Below, one piece after another: positions 17,233 through 26,124 of a stretch of 64,000 bases of DNA. Made by a program: the position numbers and the translations under genes. Each line of letters begins with the position of its first letter. Position 1 is the stretch's first letter. Below the pieces are notes generated by a model. It was not told the DNA's origin. It was given only the letters and a program-made list of their open reading frames with translations, and did not search any database. This DNA is from an uncultured Desulfovibrionaceae bacterium (GTDB taxonomy: Bacteria; Desulfobacterota; Desulfovibrionia; Desulfovibrionales; Desulfovibrionaceae), in NCBI GenBank assembly GCA_949299515.1, contig CASGAP010000014.1, forward strand, positions 1 through 64,000. The letters are read 5' to 3'.

Positions 17233-17901
17233 TTAGCCGTTGTTTTCCGTTTTCATTTTTGCGACACATTCCGCAAGCAGAACTTTTGTCGGGCTGACGT
17301 CCTGCGGAACCTGCAGGGCTATGCGTTTGACGTGGTTGATGAAAATGGGGCCGGAAAGGTTGAGCGTGCTTTCTTCGGGTCTTCCGTGGGGAATGGTTAT
17401 GGTTACGAAAACCGTGATGTCTTCCGCGGTTTCAGCCTGCAGAGCAGCCTGTTCCGCCTCGTTGAGCTTTACGGTGTATTCATTGATGAACAGGTAGGGA
17501 TCGGCGATAAGCAGGCCCAGTTCCGGGGTTTTGGTGCTTTGGTAAATGAAAAACGGGGAATCGGGCTTGTATTCGATAATGGAAAATTCCGTTTCCTGTT
17601 CGTAGCCGATGAGGCCCTTCGGCATGGTGATGAATTTGTCTTTGTCCAAATGCATTTTGCCGATGCGGGTTTCCGTGAGTTTTGTATAGTTGGCGTCGTC
17701 GTTAAACTCTTTGTTGTCGGAAGTGCCTGCCAGGATATTGTCCTGCATGACGCGCTTGTAGACTTCTTCCCTGTATACGGCCATGGTGTCGGGCAGGCTT
17801 ATGCCGAGGCGGGCCTGTTTGCCCTGAATTCCGATAAGGGTTATTTTTATGTCGTCGCCTATATAGAGGCTTTCGCCGGCTTTTCGTGTCAGTATCAGCA
17901 T
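17233..17901 (-). CDS. csrA-fliW: CsrA-FliW fusion protein
   Basis: One continuous 222-aa frame carrying two proteins that are normally separate and antagonistic. Residues 1-56 are CsrA, starting [16 protein letters not shown], with RNA-contact positions Leu4, Arg6 and Arg44 (AVYREE) present; Asn55, which in B. subtilis CsrA contacts FliW, is also kept. Residues about 57-75 are a polar linker. Residues about 76-220 are FliW, with the family segments [24 protein letters not shown] and [10 protein letters not shown]. There is no ATG, GTG or TTG at the junction that could start a separate FliW. CsrA represses translation of flagellin and other mRNAs; FliW sequesters CsrA and is itself titrated by flagellin. 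The gene begins 10 bp after flgL, in the usual place for csrA and fliW. Confidence 0.92.
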   Translation of the reverse strand: MLILTRKAGESLYIGDDIKITLIGIQGKQARLGISLPDTMAVYREEVYKRVMQDNILAGTSDNKEFNDDANYTKLTETRIGKMHLDKDKFITMPKGLIGYEQETEFSIIEYKPDSPFFIYQSTKTPELGLLIADPYLFINEYTVKLNEAEQAALQAETAEDITVFVTITIPHGRPEESTLNLSGPIFINHVKRIALQVPQDVSPTKVLLAECVAKMKTENNG

Positions 17902-17911
17902 AGTTCACCTG

Positions 17912-19444
17912 TTAGAGATAATCGAGCAGGCTCATGTTCATGATCATGGAGGAAGACTGCAGCACTGCCTGATAGGTTACCTGTTGTTTGGTTATGTCAT
18001 TAAGAAGCGTGGTAAGGTCCGCGTCTTCTATGTTGCTTTTGCGTATGGTTTGGTTGTCTTTGTGGGTCTGCATGACCGTGATGTTGACTTCCACACGGTT
18101 GCTTTTGCCGCCAACTTCCGCCAGTTTTGTAAGCAGGTGTTCGCTCATGGTGCGCAGATCTTCCACGGATTGGGAGCAGCCGTTTTGGTTGTCGGTCTGG
18201 CAGTAAGCGATCAGGTCGGAAATGGTTTCAAAAATATTGGGGTCTGCCGCAGGCGTTGCGTAATTGCTGTTTTTGTCCTTATACAGACCGCCGAAAATAT
18301 CTTTGCCGTCATTGGTTATCTGCACAAAGTCGCCGGGAGCGATTTCATAGCCCTGTTCTTCGGCGCGGTTCGGCCGTACCACAAGTTGGGAACCTGCGGC
18401 AATGCCCGCGCCATCGGCCGCTTCCACGTCCACGTAGCCGCCGGGCACCACAAGGCGCACGCTGTCGCTGCCTGCCGCGGTGGTGGCAGTGCCCGTGGTC
18501 CAGGTAAGCCCGTTGTCCGTGCTGTATTGGAATTCTACGGTGCCGTTCTGGTTTACGGAAACATGGTCGGTGAATTTAATCTGCACGTCGGATTTAAAAA
18601 TGCCCTGGGCGTCGGTATTGCCTATGCTGCTGCCGTATACGTCCACTTCCGGCGGAAAATCGTTGTCGTCGCCCACATAATAGGCTGAAGGCCTTACATA
18701 GAGCATGGAACCGTTGGTGGGAGAGGTGGGCGTGTCGGGGTTATAGGCGGTGACATCGACGGGCAGTGTGCCTTCCGCAAGATTGACGGTGCAGCCGTCC
18801 AGTTCCAGCGTGGTATCGCCGGCGTTCAGGGTTTTGGTTACCCATGTTTTGCCGCCGTCTTTGGAATATTCGTATTCGAGGTCTGCGGCGCCGCCGATTT
18901 GTCCGTCTGCCGGGAAGCGTATCATGGCGGTCTGCGGTATTTCGCCGAGGACTTCAAAGGTGATGCCGTCAAATTCCGGATTTTCCGTCATGATGCCCAG
19001 GCCTTTTTCGTAAGCGGAACTGTCGGTTTTATGGCCGGCAAACATATGGGTTCCGTTGTATTCGGTATTGGCTATGTTGATGAGCTGTTCAAAGAGCTGT
19101 TCCAGTTCCGAGGCTATCTGCATTCTGTTGTCGGAAGTGATTGTGCCTGTTGCCGCCTGTTCGGCAAGTTCGGTGACGCGGGTAAGAATGGTCTGTGCCT
19201 GCTGCAGGGCGCCGTCGGTGCTGGCAAGCCATGCGGAAGCTTCCTGGGAATTGTTGATATAGGTTTCGTTGGCCATGATGGAGGCGCGGTAATTTAAAAT
19301 CTGCACCGTGCCTGTCGGGTCATCGGAAGGGCTGTTGACGCGTTTTTGGGTGGACATCTGTATGCCGGTGTTCATGTAGTCGCTGAGAATACTGTTCATA
19401 TTCTGCGTCATGGTGGAAAACATCATGTTGTGGGTAATGCGCAT
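17912..19444 (-). CDS. flgL: flagellar hook-filament junction protein FlgL
   Basis: Secreted axial protein joining hook and filament. The 510-aa chain is much longer than the roughly 300-aa enteric form. The conserved flagellin-like N-terminus (1-140, with PSDDPTGTVQILNYR) and C-terminus (400-510, ending in QSSSMIMNMSLLDYL) are normal. Between them lie two similar beta-rich units, about 174-254 and 286-361. They share the patterns YEYSKDGGKTW / FQYSTDNGLTW and GSMLYVRPS / GSQLVVRPN, which indicates an internal duplication. AAAGGAG lies before the ATG. It is 17 bp downstream of flgK and 10 bp upstream of csrA-fliW. Confidence 0.93.
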   Translation of the reverse strand: MRITHNMMFSTMTQNMNSILSDYMNTGIQMSTQKRVNSPSDDPTGTVQILNYRASIMANETYINNSQEASAWLASTDGALQQAQTILTRVTELAEQAATGTITSDNRMQIASELEQLFEQLINIANTEYNGTHMFAGHKTDSSAYEKGLGIMTENPEFDGITFEVLGEIPQTAMIRFPADGQIGGAADLEYEYSKDGGKTWVTKTLNAGDTTLELDGCTVNLAEGTLPVDVTAYNPDTPTSPTNGSMLYVRPSAYYVGDDNDFPPEVDVYGSSIGNTDAQGIFKSDVQIKFTDHVSVNQNGTVEFQYSTDNGLTWTTGTATTAAGSDSVRLVVPGGYVDVEAADGAGIAAGSQLVVRPNRAEEQGYEIAPGDFVQITNDGKDIFGGLYKDKNSNYATPAADPNIFETISDLIAYCQTDNQNGCSQSVEDLRTMSEHLLTKLAEVGGKSNRVEVNITVMQTHKDNQTIRKSNIEDADLTTLLNDITKQQVTYQAVLQSSSMIMNMSLLDYL

Positions 19445-19461
19445 ACAAAGTACTCCTTTGC

Positions 19462-21537
19462 CTATTGTTTCATGCTCAGCAGGGTTTCAAACATCTGATC
19501 CGCTGTGGAAATGAGTTTTGCCGCTGCCGTGTAGGAATGCTGGAATTTTATGAGCAGGGTCATTTCTTCGTCAAGGTTTACGCCGGATTTTGCCTGAACC
19601 TGCGTGTCTGCTTCGTCGGCCAGCGTCTGATAATAATCGGCGTTAAAAATTGCGTTTCTGGTATCGGAGCCGACGCCGCCTACCATGGTAGCGTAATAAG
19701 ACAGGACGCTTTCTTCCCTGGTTTCCCATACCGTGCTGATTTTTACGGAAGCTTCGGAAAGCTTGCCGATGCGCTGGGCAATGGTTCCGTCGCTGCTGTT
19801 GCCTTCGGTCTGGCCGTCAATGGTGGCGGAGTTGATGTGTTCCGGGTGGTCGACGAGGTTGGGATTAATGCTTATGGAGGAAGCACTGTCCCCTGCGAAA
19901 AACGTGTTTATGCCGAGAGCAGCCCAAAGGCCCGTGGTGTCGGAACCCATTTTGAATTCCACGTCTTCCGCCGCCGTAAGCTGGAGCATACCGCCTTCAA
20001 TGGTTGCGGTGATGAGCTGTCTGCCGGTTGCGTCCACATAGCTGCGGTTTATGGCCGCGGCCACATCCTGCAGGCTGTGTTTTGTCGGGTCAAAGTTTTC
20101 GACGGGGCCTGCGGGGTCGGGGTTGAAATTGAGGGAACCCGACAGAAGCGGTTCGCCCGTATTGTCGTTGTAGAAATACATATTGAGGTTGCCCGTCGTG
20201 AGGCGGTCGTGGTAGGTATAGCTGTGCCAGTCGCTGCCGAGCGGCAGGCCTGTGTCTTCCACGACGGTCGTGCCCGTGGTTTGGGTAAAGCCGTCAAGAC
20301 CCGCACCTTGGCTGTGCAGGCGGTTTACTTCCCAGATAATGCTTTCGGCAAGGGCGTCAAGCTGTGCCTGGTATTTTGAAATATGTTTGTCGCGCACTTC
20401 CACGTAGGCGCCGAGCTTGCCGCCCAGGCTTTCCAAATCAAGGTTTTTGCTGACGTTGATAGGATCGCGGGTGGGTTCGTGCCAGAAAACGCTGTCTTTG
20501 GGCACGATGTAAAATTTGTCGCCCGCGTCGAAAAGCGGGGTGTCGCCTTCATTGAGGCCCTCGCCGGAGAAAGAAATTTTCAGCTCGCCGATGTCAAGTT
20601 TTTCGCCGACGGGAGGCACGGTGAAAACCGTATTGCCGTCAGCGTCCTGCACCCAGGATTTGCCGCCGTCGATGGAAACTTTGAATTCCGTGGGGCTGAT
20701 AAATTCCATGGTATATTCGTAGCCGCTCGTGCCCTCGAAATGGAGTTCGCCGGTGAAGTTTTTGCAGTCGTTTTCGTAGAAGGGACCCTGGGTGGAAAGG
20801 TGGTATTTGGTCTGGTTTTCCAGCAGGGGCATACCTTCCTTGAGGTATACTTTAAAATCCGTGGGACCGTTGTCCTGTACGCTGATGTCCACAAGGGTAC
20901 TGAGTTCGCGCACAAGCGAATCCCTTTTGTCCAGCAGGGCGTTGCAGTTGGTTGCGGGAGGATTGTAGGTGGAGGCGATTTCTTTGTTGACTTCCGCAAG
21001 CTGATCCACGAGGTAATTGATGTCCGTTACCGCAAGATTGATGTACTCGTCCATTTCTTTTTTGGTGTCGGTAAGGGACTGCATGGCGTTTTGATACAGC
21101 AGGGAAAGGTTTTGGGTTTGGGAAATCAAATCTTCCCTGTGCGCCGTGCTGCTGGGATTGGTGCTCAGTTCCGTCCAGGACTGGAAAAAGCTGGTGAGCT
21201 GGTTGTGTATGCCGTCGGTGTTGGCTTCGTTGAAAACGGACTGCACGGTCTGCATGATAACGGCCTGTTCGTTCCACATACTGGCAAAGCCGTTTTGGGA
21301 AAGATAGTTGTTTTCCAGATAACGGTCAAAGTTGCGGTATACTTCATGGGCATAAGCACCGGTGCCTATTTGGCCGGGTTTTGCTTCAAAAGGCGTGGAC
21401 TCCTGAATACGGACGCTTTGGCGGACGTAGCCGTCGGTATTGACGTTGGCAATGTTGTTGCCTGTTACGTTGATAGCCGTTTGGTTGGTCAGTATGGCGC
21501 TGTTGCCTATGTTGAGTAAGTTGCTTATGCCTGACAT
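19462..21537 (-). CDS. flgK: flagellar hook-associated protein FlgK
   Basis: First junction protein between hook and filament, 691 aa, secreted by the flagellar type III system. The N-terminal axial motif NVTGNNIANVNTDGYVRQ (about residues 24-41) and the C-terminal coiled-coil NLDEEMTLLIKFQHSYTAAA...LISTADQMFETLL are both typical. The surface domain (about 250-600) is large and contains a SIDGGKSWV segment resembling the repeats inserted in FlgL. GAGG precedes the ATG. It follows flgN, its probable chaperone. Confidence 0.94.
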   Translation of the reverse strand: MSGISNLLNIGNSAILTNQTAINVTGNNIANVNTDGYVRQSVRIQESTPFEAKPGQIGTGAYAHEVYRNFDRYLENNYLSQNGFASMWNEQAVIMQTVQSVFNEANTDGIHNQLTSFFQSWTELSTNPSSTAHREDLISQTQNLSLLYQNAMQSLTDTKKEMDEYINLAVTDINYLVDQLAEVNKEIASTYNPPATNCNALLDKRDSLVRELSTLVDISVQDNGPTDFKVYLKEGMPLLENQTKYHLSTQGPFYENDCKNFTGELHFEGTSGYEYTMEFISPTEFKVSIDGGKSWVQDADGNTVFTVPPVGEKLDIGELKISFSGEGLNEGDTPLFDAGDKFYIVPKDSVFWHEPTRDPINVSKNLDLESLGGKLGAYVEVRDKHISKYQAQLDALAESIIWEVNRLHSQGAGLDGFTQTTGTTVVEDTGLPLGSDWHSYTYHDRLTTGNLNMYFYNDNTGEPLLSGSLNFNPDPAGPVENFDPTKHSLQDVAAAINRSYVDATGRQLITATIEGGMLQLTAAEDVEFKMGSDTTGLWAALGINTFFAGDSASSISINPNLVDHPEHINSATIDGQTEGNSSDGTIAQRIGKLSEASVKISTVWETREESVLSYYATMVGGVGSDTRNAIFNADYYQTLADEADTQVQAKSGVNLDEEMTLLIKFQHSYTAAAKLISTADQMFETLLSMKQ

Positions 21538-21568
21538 TGCTGAACCTCAAAAATCGTAGCAGTGGAAA

Positions 21569-22033
21569 TTAATAGCGTGCGCTGAACACGGAAGCCTGCG
21601 GATGCTGTTTTGCATAGGTGCCGCGTCTGCTGTAGGCTGTGCGCTGGGGCGGCACGATGCGTTCGTGCAGGTAGTTGAGCAGGTCTTTGCTTTGGTCGAG
21701 AAGCCCCAAGGAAAGACGGGTGTTCAGCGAAGCCTGTTTGGCGCAGGCCTGTTCTTTTTTGTCAATGCTGAGCCACAGGGAAATAATGATTTCTTTTTTG
21801 TCTTCCGGAAGCATTTGTGCGTAATCTTTCAGACGGCCGCCGCCAAGCGCTTTGATAATGCTTTCTTTTTCCGTGGCAAGCTGACGCAGCAGTTCGTGTA
21901 TGGAAAATTCAATGGTCATGATTGCGTCGGTGTCGCGCCGCATGAGCAGGGAAAATTCTTCCTGCAGAAGTTCTTTCATAAGATCAAGCGCTTTGTCCTG
22001 GCGATCCAGGGTGTCTTTGATGTTTGCAAACAT
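21569..22033 (-). CDS. flgN: FlgN-type flagellar export chaperone
   Basis: Cytosolic, all-helical protein of 154 aa. In the family it holds FlgK and FlgL unfolded for export. Helices with heptad character cover residues 1-125 and include the FlgN-type segment IHELLRQLATEKESIIKAL (about 46-64). Position directly before flgK supports the call more than sequence identity does. A strong GGAGG precedes the ATG. Confidence 0.8.
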   Translation of the reverse strand: MFANIKDTLDRQDKALDLMKELLQEEFSLLMRRDTDAIMTIEFSIHELLRQLATEKESIIKALGGGRLKDYAQMLPEDKKEIIISLWLSIDKKEQACAKQASLNTRLSLGLLDQSKDLLNYLHERIVPPQRTAYSRRGTYAKQHPQASVFSARY

Positions 22034-22081
22034 ATGCTGCCTCCGTCAAATTTATGTCACGTTTGAAACGGCCGCCGCTGG

Positions 22082-23794
22082 CTAGGAAATTTCTTCCGCG
22101 GCAAAAAACGGTTCGGGGTTTATGGAAAGCCCGTTTTGGCGTATTTCAAAGTGCAGGTGGCTGCCGTTGGTGCGGCCGCTTGAACCTGTTTTTGCAATTT
22201 GTGTGCCAGAGGAAACAGCGTCCCCCGTATTGACTAACAGCTTTTCGTTATGGCCGTATACGCTTTGCATACCCCTGCCGTGATCGATAATGACTACGTT
22301 GCCGAGCTGTTCGTCATAGCCCGCAAAGCTGATCGTGCCTGCACCGGCCGCGCTGACGGCACTGCCTGCGGGAACTTCGATGTCAATGCCCGTATGCCAG
22401 GCACGCTGACGGTTAATGGGGTCGATGCGCCAGCCGAAAGCGGAGCGTATCGTGCCCTGTACGGGCATTTGGTATTCGCTTTTCGGGGCAACTGCGGAAA
22501 CCTGGGGCATTTGCGGCGGATCTGTCAGAATGGTGCCGCCGCCTATGGTCTGCGGCATTTGCGTCTGCATTGCCTGTCCGGCAGTCTTGCCGTGCGCGTT
22601 TTGCCGTTCGCTGTCTGTCAGGGAGGCAACAAGCGTACCCATGTTCAGCGCTTCTTCCAGGCTGGGCAGGCGAAAAGAACGTTTTGCAGTCTGCACGTCG
22701 GTTTTCGGAAACGTTTCGGCGGCTGTTTCAGCCGGTGCGGGCTGTGCCTGTATCTGGCTTGCCTGGATCATGGCCATGCGCTGATGATAGGGGATATAGG
22801 TTGTGGTTATGCCGGCAAGTATGTCCTGCGGTTCGCCGTAGGCTTGCTTGGGCAATGCGCTGTCCGCGTTTTGCCGTGCGGGGGATTCGGGCTGTGCCTG
22901 CCGTATCTGCTGCGCAGGCTGTGCCGTGCTTTCCGCCTTTATGGTGCGGGCTATGGATTGGCTCCTGTCAAAATAATCATTGCGCGTGGGAGTCTTGATT
23001 GGTTCGGGTGCGGCTGTGCGTTCCGTTTTTTTGACGGGATTGCCTTTTCTGTCCAAAATGGCGTGTTCGCGCTTTTCGGGCGGCAGGTTGGTAATGTATG
23101 TTGTGCGGATAATTTGGGGTTCCTGCTGCGCCTTTTGCGTTTGGTGTTCGTTTTGGTTTTGGGCGGAAGCGGCATTTGTCCGTTCATCGGCGGCGTTTTG
23201 CGCTTGGAATGCCTTGTCTGCCGCAGCAGCCTGCATGGCGCTGTGTTCCGGGCTGTATTCTTCGTAAAAGTCAGGGCTTACAGCCTGCCTGTTTGTCTGT
23301 CTGCCGCTGTTTGGGGCGGCTTTTTGGGCTGTTTGCAGCGCGCCGTGTTCCTGTGCGGCATTTTGCTTTGTCTGCAGGTTTTCCTGCGGGACAAGGGGTG
23401 CAGGCTCAACAGCCATGCGTATACGGCTCAGGGCGCCGGTCTGCGGGGAAGCCACCGCAGGTTTGGTCAGCTGTTCCACCATCATGTCCGCCAGGCCTAT
23501 GCCGCCTGCGCTTGCCATGCTTTTGCCCAGTTCCTGGCTGTACATGGACTGCCAGTATTCTTCTTCCTTGCTGTAATGTATGCCGTTTTTGGGCAGGGAA
23601 GAGCGCATTTCGTCCCACATTTTCTGTATGAAAATGGCTTCAAATCCTTCTGCCGCTTTGCGCAGTTCCCGCTCTTTCAGGGCTTCGTCCTTGGAGTTTT
23701 CGATATTGGCAAGACGGCTGCGCTGCGTATCCAAATTGTTTTGGCGGACGCTTTGCACGGCCATGTCCGTCATCATGTTCATTGCTTGGCTCAT
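22082..23794 (-). CDS. flgJ: FlgJ-like rod-binding protein with C-terminal M23 peptidase
   Basis: Protein of 570 aa with three parts. A rod-binding domain (about 25-105) contains the FlgJ motif AAEGFEAIFIQKMWDEMR and the ELGKSMASAGGIGLADMM helix. A long Gln/Ala/Pro-rich, probably disordered linker spans about 110-440. A LytM-type zinc endopeptidase (about 445-560) keeps its metal ligands: His and Asp in WHTGIDIEV (near 465) and HLHFEIR (near 546). In enteric FlgJ the muralytic part is a glucosaminidase; here a peptide-bond cutter would open the wall for the rod. ATG 23794 is chosen because GGAGG lies nine bases before it; it starts one base after the flgI stop. Confidence 0.9.
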   Translation of the reverse strand: MSQAMNMMTDMAVQSVRQNNLDTQRSRLANIENSKDEALKERELRKAAEGFEAIFIQKMWDEMRSSLPKNGIHYSKEEEYWQSMYSQELGKSMASAGGIGLADMMVEQLTKPAVASPQTGALSRIRMAVEPAPLVPQENLQTKQNAAQEHGALQTAQKAAPNSGRQTNRQAVSPDFYEEYSPEHSAMQAAAADKAFQAQNAADERTNAASAQNQNEHQTQKAQQEPQIIRTTYITNLPPEKREHAILDRKGNPVKKTERTAAPEPIKTPTRNDYFDRSQSIARTIKAESTAQPAQQIRQAQPESPARQNADSALPKQAYGEPQDILAGITTTYIPYHQRMAMIQASQIQAQPAPAETAAETFPKTDVQTAKRSFRLPSLEEALNMGTLVASLTDSERQNAHGKTAGQAMQTQMPQTIGGGTILTDPPQMPQVSAVAPKSEYQMPVQGTIRSAFGWRIDPINRQRAWHTGIDIEVPAGSAVSAAGAGTISFAGYDEQLGNVVIIDHGRGMQSVYGHNEKLLVNTGDAVSSGTQIAKTGSSGRTNGSHLHFEIRQNGLSINPEPFFAAEEIS

Positions 23795-23795
23795 A

Positions 23796-24959
23796 TTACA
23801 GAACCTCCAAATCTGCATACAGGGAACCGGAACTCTTCAGCGCCTTCAAAATGCTGATGAGATCGCGCGGGGTGGCGCCTATGGCGTTGAGGCCGTCCAC
23901 AAGTTCCTGCAGGGTTGCTCCTTCCACAAGGTGTAAATTCCGTGATTCTTCTCTGGCCATGAGGTCGGTTACGGGTGAGGCGACCGTTGTGCCCTGGGCA
24001 AAGGCATTGGGCTGCACTACGTCCACGTTTTCCTGAATGGTTACCTGCAGATTGCCGTGGGCAATGGCTACTTTGGCAAGTTTTACGTCTTTGCCGATAA
24101 CTATGGTGCCGGTTTTTTCGTCAACCACGACTTTGGCGGCGTTTTGCGGGGTTATGTTCAGATTTTCTATGGACGCCATGAGCGGCACGAGATTGCCCTG
24201 AAATTCTGAGGGAATCTGCAGTTTGATCGTGGAAGCGTCATTGGCTGCGGCGTATTGTCCGCCGAGGCTTTCGTTGAGGCGTTCCACGGTCTGCTGGGTG
24301 GTGGTGAAGTCGTGCACGTGCATATTAATGGTTAATTCCCGCTGGTTGTTGAAGGAAAACGGGATTTCCCGTTCCACAATGGCTCCGTTGGGAATGGAAG
24401 CTACAGTGGTGTGGTTCTTTTGGGCGGAAGCTGCCGCGCCTTGGGCGGAAAAACCGCCGACAACCAAGGAACCCTGGGCAATGGCGTATACTTTGCCGTC
24501 AATGCCCATAAGCGGCGTCTGCAGAAGCACGCCGCCCTGCAGGCTGGTGGCGGAACCTATGCTGGAAATGGTTACGTTGATGGAACTGCCGGCTTTGGCA
24601 GAGGCTGGCAGATTGGCCGTTACCATTACTGACGCCACGTTGCGCGCTTCCACTTGGGCAGAACCTGCGGCAATGCCCATGCCTTCGAGCATATTGGTAA
24701 GGGTGGAGGCGGTGAGGTCGTCGCGTTTGTCGCCCGTGCCGCCGAGGCCTACAACCAGTCCGTAGCCTGTAAGCTGGTTGTTTCTTACGCCGGAAATGCT
24801 GGAAATGTCCTTGAGCCGCACGGCATGGGCAGGTGCGGCTGCGGCTGCGGCAAGAACGGCTGCCAGCAGCAGGCAAACGGCGGCATATGTCAAAGTTCCG
24901 ACAAAGCCTTTTGCGGGGATACTGAAGCGACTTTTAAAAAATGTATTGATATATTGCAT
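23796..24959 (-). CDS. flgI: flagellar P-ring protein FlgI
   Basis: Periplasmic ring protein of 387 aa surrounding the rod in the peptidoglycan. A Sec signal peptide with a long Ala/Leu core ends at about AHA|VRLKD (residues 44-47). Family motifs [18 protein letters not shown] (about 60-77) and [19 protein letters not shown] follow. ATG 24959 follows AAGGCGG; an upstream extension of the frame crosses the sigma-54 promoter and is not used. flgA and flgH, often upstream, are absent here, so this is the first gene of the unit. Confidence 0.93.
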   Translation of the reverse strand: MQYINTFFKSRFSIPAKGFVGTLTYAAVCLLLAAVLAAAAAAPAHAVRLKDISSISGVRNNQLTGYGLVVGLGGTGDKRDDLTASTLTNMLEGMGIAAGSAQVEARNVASVMVTANLPASAKAGSSINVTISSIGSATSLQGGVLLQTPLMGIDGKVYAIAQGSLVVGGFSAQGAAASAQKNHTTVASIPNGAIVEREIPFSFNNQRELTINMHVHDFTTTQQTVERLNESLGGQYAAANDASTIKLQIPSEFQGNLVPLMASIENLNITPQNAAKVVVDEKTGTIVIGKDVKLAKVAIAHGNLQVTIQENVDVVQPNAFAQGTTVASPVTDLMAREESRNLHLVEGATLQELVDGLNAIGATPRDLISILKALKSSGSLYADLEVL

Positions 24960-25029
24960 AATTACCGCCTTTTTTCTTCGGGCTTTCAAAAAAAATCCGA
25001 AAACGGAAAAGTTATTCTGCCTTATATTT

Positions 25030-25046
25030 TGCGATAGTTGTGCCAA
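25030..25046 (-). promoter_or_regulatory. sigma-54 (-24/-12) promoter for the flgI operon
   Basis: On the minus strand, TTGGCACAACTATCGCA has the invariant GG and GC separated by ten bases and differs from the consensus TGGCAC-N5-TTGC at one base. The predicted start is about 60 bp before flgI. RpoN with a FlrC/FlgR-type activator commonly drives such class of flagellar genes. Confidence 0.75.
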
Positions 25047-25126
25047 AAATAAAATATTTTTTGATTTCAATATATTATATTGTAAATATCGGGTTGATGC
25101 GTTAAAAAAACAACAGAAAAAAAGTG

Positions 25127-25156
25127 TTGACTTGTTTTTGGCTCTTATGCTACATA
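25127..25156 (+). promoter_or_regulatory. promoter of tRNA-Ser
   Basis: TTGACT (25127-25132), 18-bp spacer, TACATA (25151-25156), 16 bp before the mature tRNA 5' end. Confidence 0.55.
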
Positions 25157-25172
25157 TGTTTTCGCAAAGGTC

Positions 25173-25262
25173 GGAGAGATGGCAGAGCGGTTGATAGCGG
25201 CGGTCTTGAAAACCGTTGAGGATTCACGTCCTCCGGGAGTTCGAATCTCTCTCTCTCCGCCA
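25173..25262 (+). tRNA. tRNA-Ser (anticodon TGA)
   Basis: Class II tRNA of 90 nt with a long variable arm. Acceptor GGAGAGA pairs with TCTCTCC, followed by discriminator G and an encoded CCA. The anticodon loop CTTGAAA gives TGA, reading UCN serine codons. The T loop TTCGAAT is present. Confidence 0.97.
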
Positions 25263-25278
25263 GATATTTACACAGTAA

Positions 25279-25310
25279 AGTCCTATGTAGTATGCATAGG
25301 ACTTTTTTTT
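25279..25310 (+). terminator. terminator after tRNA-Ser
   Basis: Perfect 9-bp stem AGTCCTATG / CATAGGACT with a 7-nt loop, followed by seven or more Ts. Confidence 0.92.
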
Positions 25311-25387
25311 GCCGTTTTTTAGGAATATGCTGCCGAATTAATGGCATTGATCGTGACAGTTATAACATCTTCTATAAAGTCAGTTTA

Positions 25388-25632
25388 TTAGGGTATGTTT
25401 CTTAATTAATGCCTTTGATAATAGACTTATAAAAAATATTAATCGAAACAGACTGTTTTAACACTTGTTTGGGGTTGGGAAAAAGATTTTTTCAGTCGCT
25501 CTTATTCACAGTATTTGCGGAACCGAAGCCGAAACTTTCGGCAAGGTTACGCAAATACTGTGCAATGAGGGGGCTTGGGGGAAATCATTTCCCCCAAGAA
25601 AAAAAGAAAAATAATTTGGAAACACACCCTAA
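25388..25632. mobile_element. MITE-like element with terminal inverted repeats
   Basis: A 245-bp non-coding element bounded by inverted repeats TTAGGGTATGTTTC (25388-25401) and, inverted, TTAGGGTGTGTTTC (25619-25632), matching at 13 of 14 positions. It is flanked on both sides by the direct repeat TTA (25385-25387, 25633-25635), consistent with a 3-bp target duplication as made by some IS5-group elements. Inside are two hairpins: 25507-25562 (13-bp perfect outer arms) and the perfect palindrome 25574-25598. No transposase is encoded, so it would need one in trans. Confidence 0.65.
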
Positions 25633-25844
25633 TTAATGATAAGAATTTTTCTTTTACGTTTATTCTCGGGATTTCGGGGCTGAAGCCGAAAAATTCGGCA
25701 GCGCTCCGAAATGCCGGGCAATGAGGGGTCGGGGGAGCCGCCCAAAGGGCGATAAGCCGTTTGCGTTAGTGAACTTGCGAACCGTACGCTAATGGACAGC
25801 AATGCAGTCATTTTCCCGGAAAAAATTTTAGAAACATATCTTAA
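25633..25844. repeat. degenerate second copy of the hairpin repeat, gene-free tract
   Basis: Directly after the MITE, a diverged copy of the first hairpin (about 25668-25715) and of the GCAATGAGGGG box (about 25718-25728) is visible, but the second palindrome is lost. The tract ends at 25831-25844 with GAAACATATCTTAA, an imperfect copy of the element's terminal repeat. The remaining 280 bp up to the next gene contain two direct copies of AAAAGCATGGAT (25882 region and 25902 region) and no convincing gene. Confidence 0.5.
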
Positions 25845-26124
25845 AGCCGCAGCGTTGTTTTTTTGCCGTGCGGAGGCTTAAAAGCATGGATCAGCGGGGA
25901 AAAAGCATGGATTACCGTGAAAAAAGCATACATTGGTTTCGGCGGCTGCCGAAAAATTCTGTTTTTTTATATCCCGTATTTTTTGTGAAAACAAAAACTA
26001 TATTAAATTTTATTTTATTCTGCGTGGATAAGAAAAAAAACTCAAAAAATACGGAAAAATCCGAAAAAAAGTGTTGGAAATAAAAATGCGCATAATGCTA
26101 AGATTAAGAAAAATAGGAGGTTTT

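Noticed and set aside
25868-26083. 71-aa ORF between the MITE and the AGCS gene
   Set aside because: It has no ribosome binding site, is built from short direct repeats (KSMD...KSMDYREKS) and then turns into Lys/Phe-rich AT-driven sequence.
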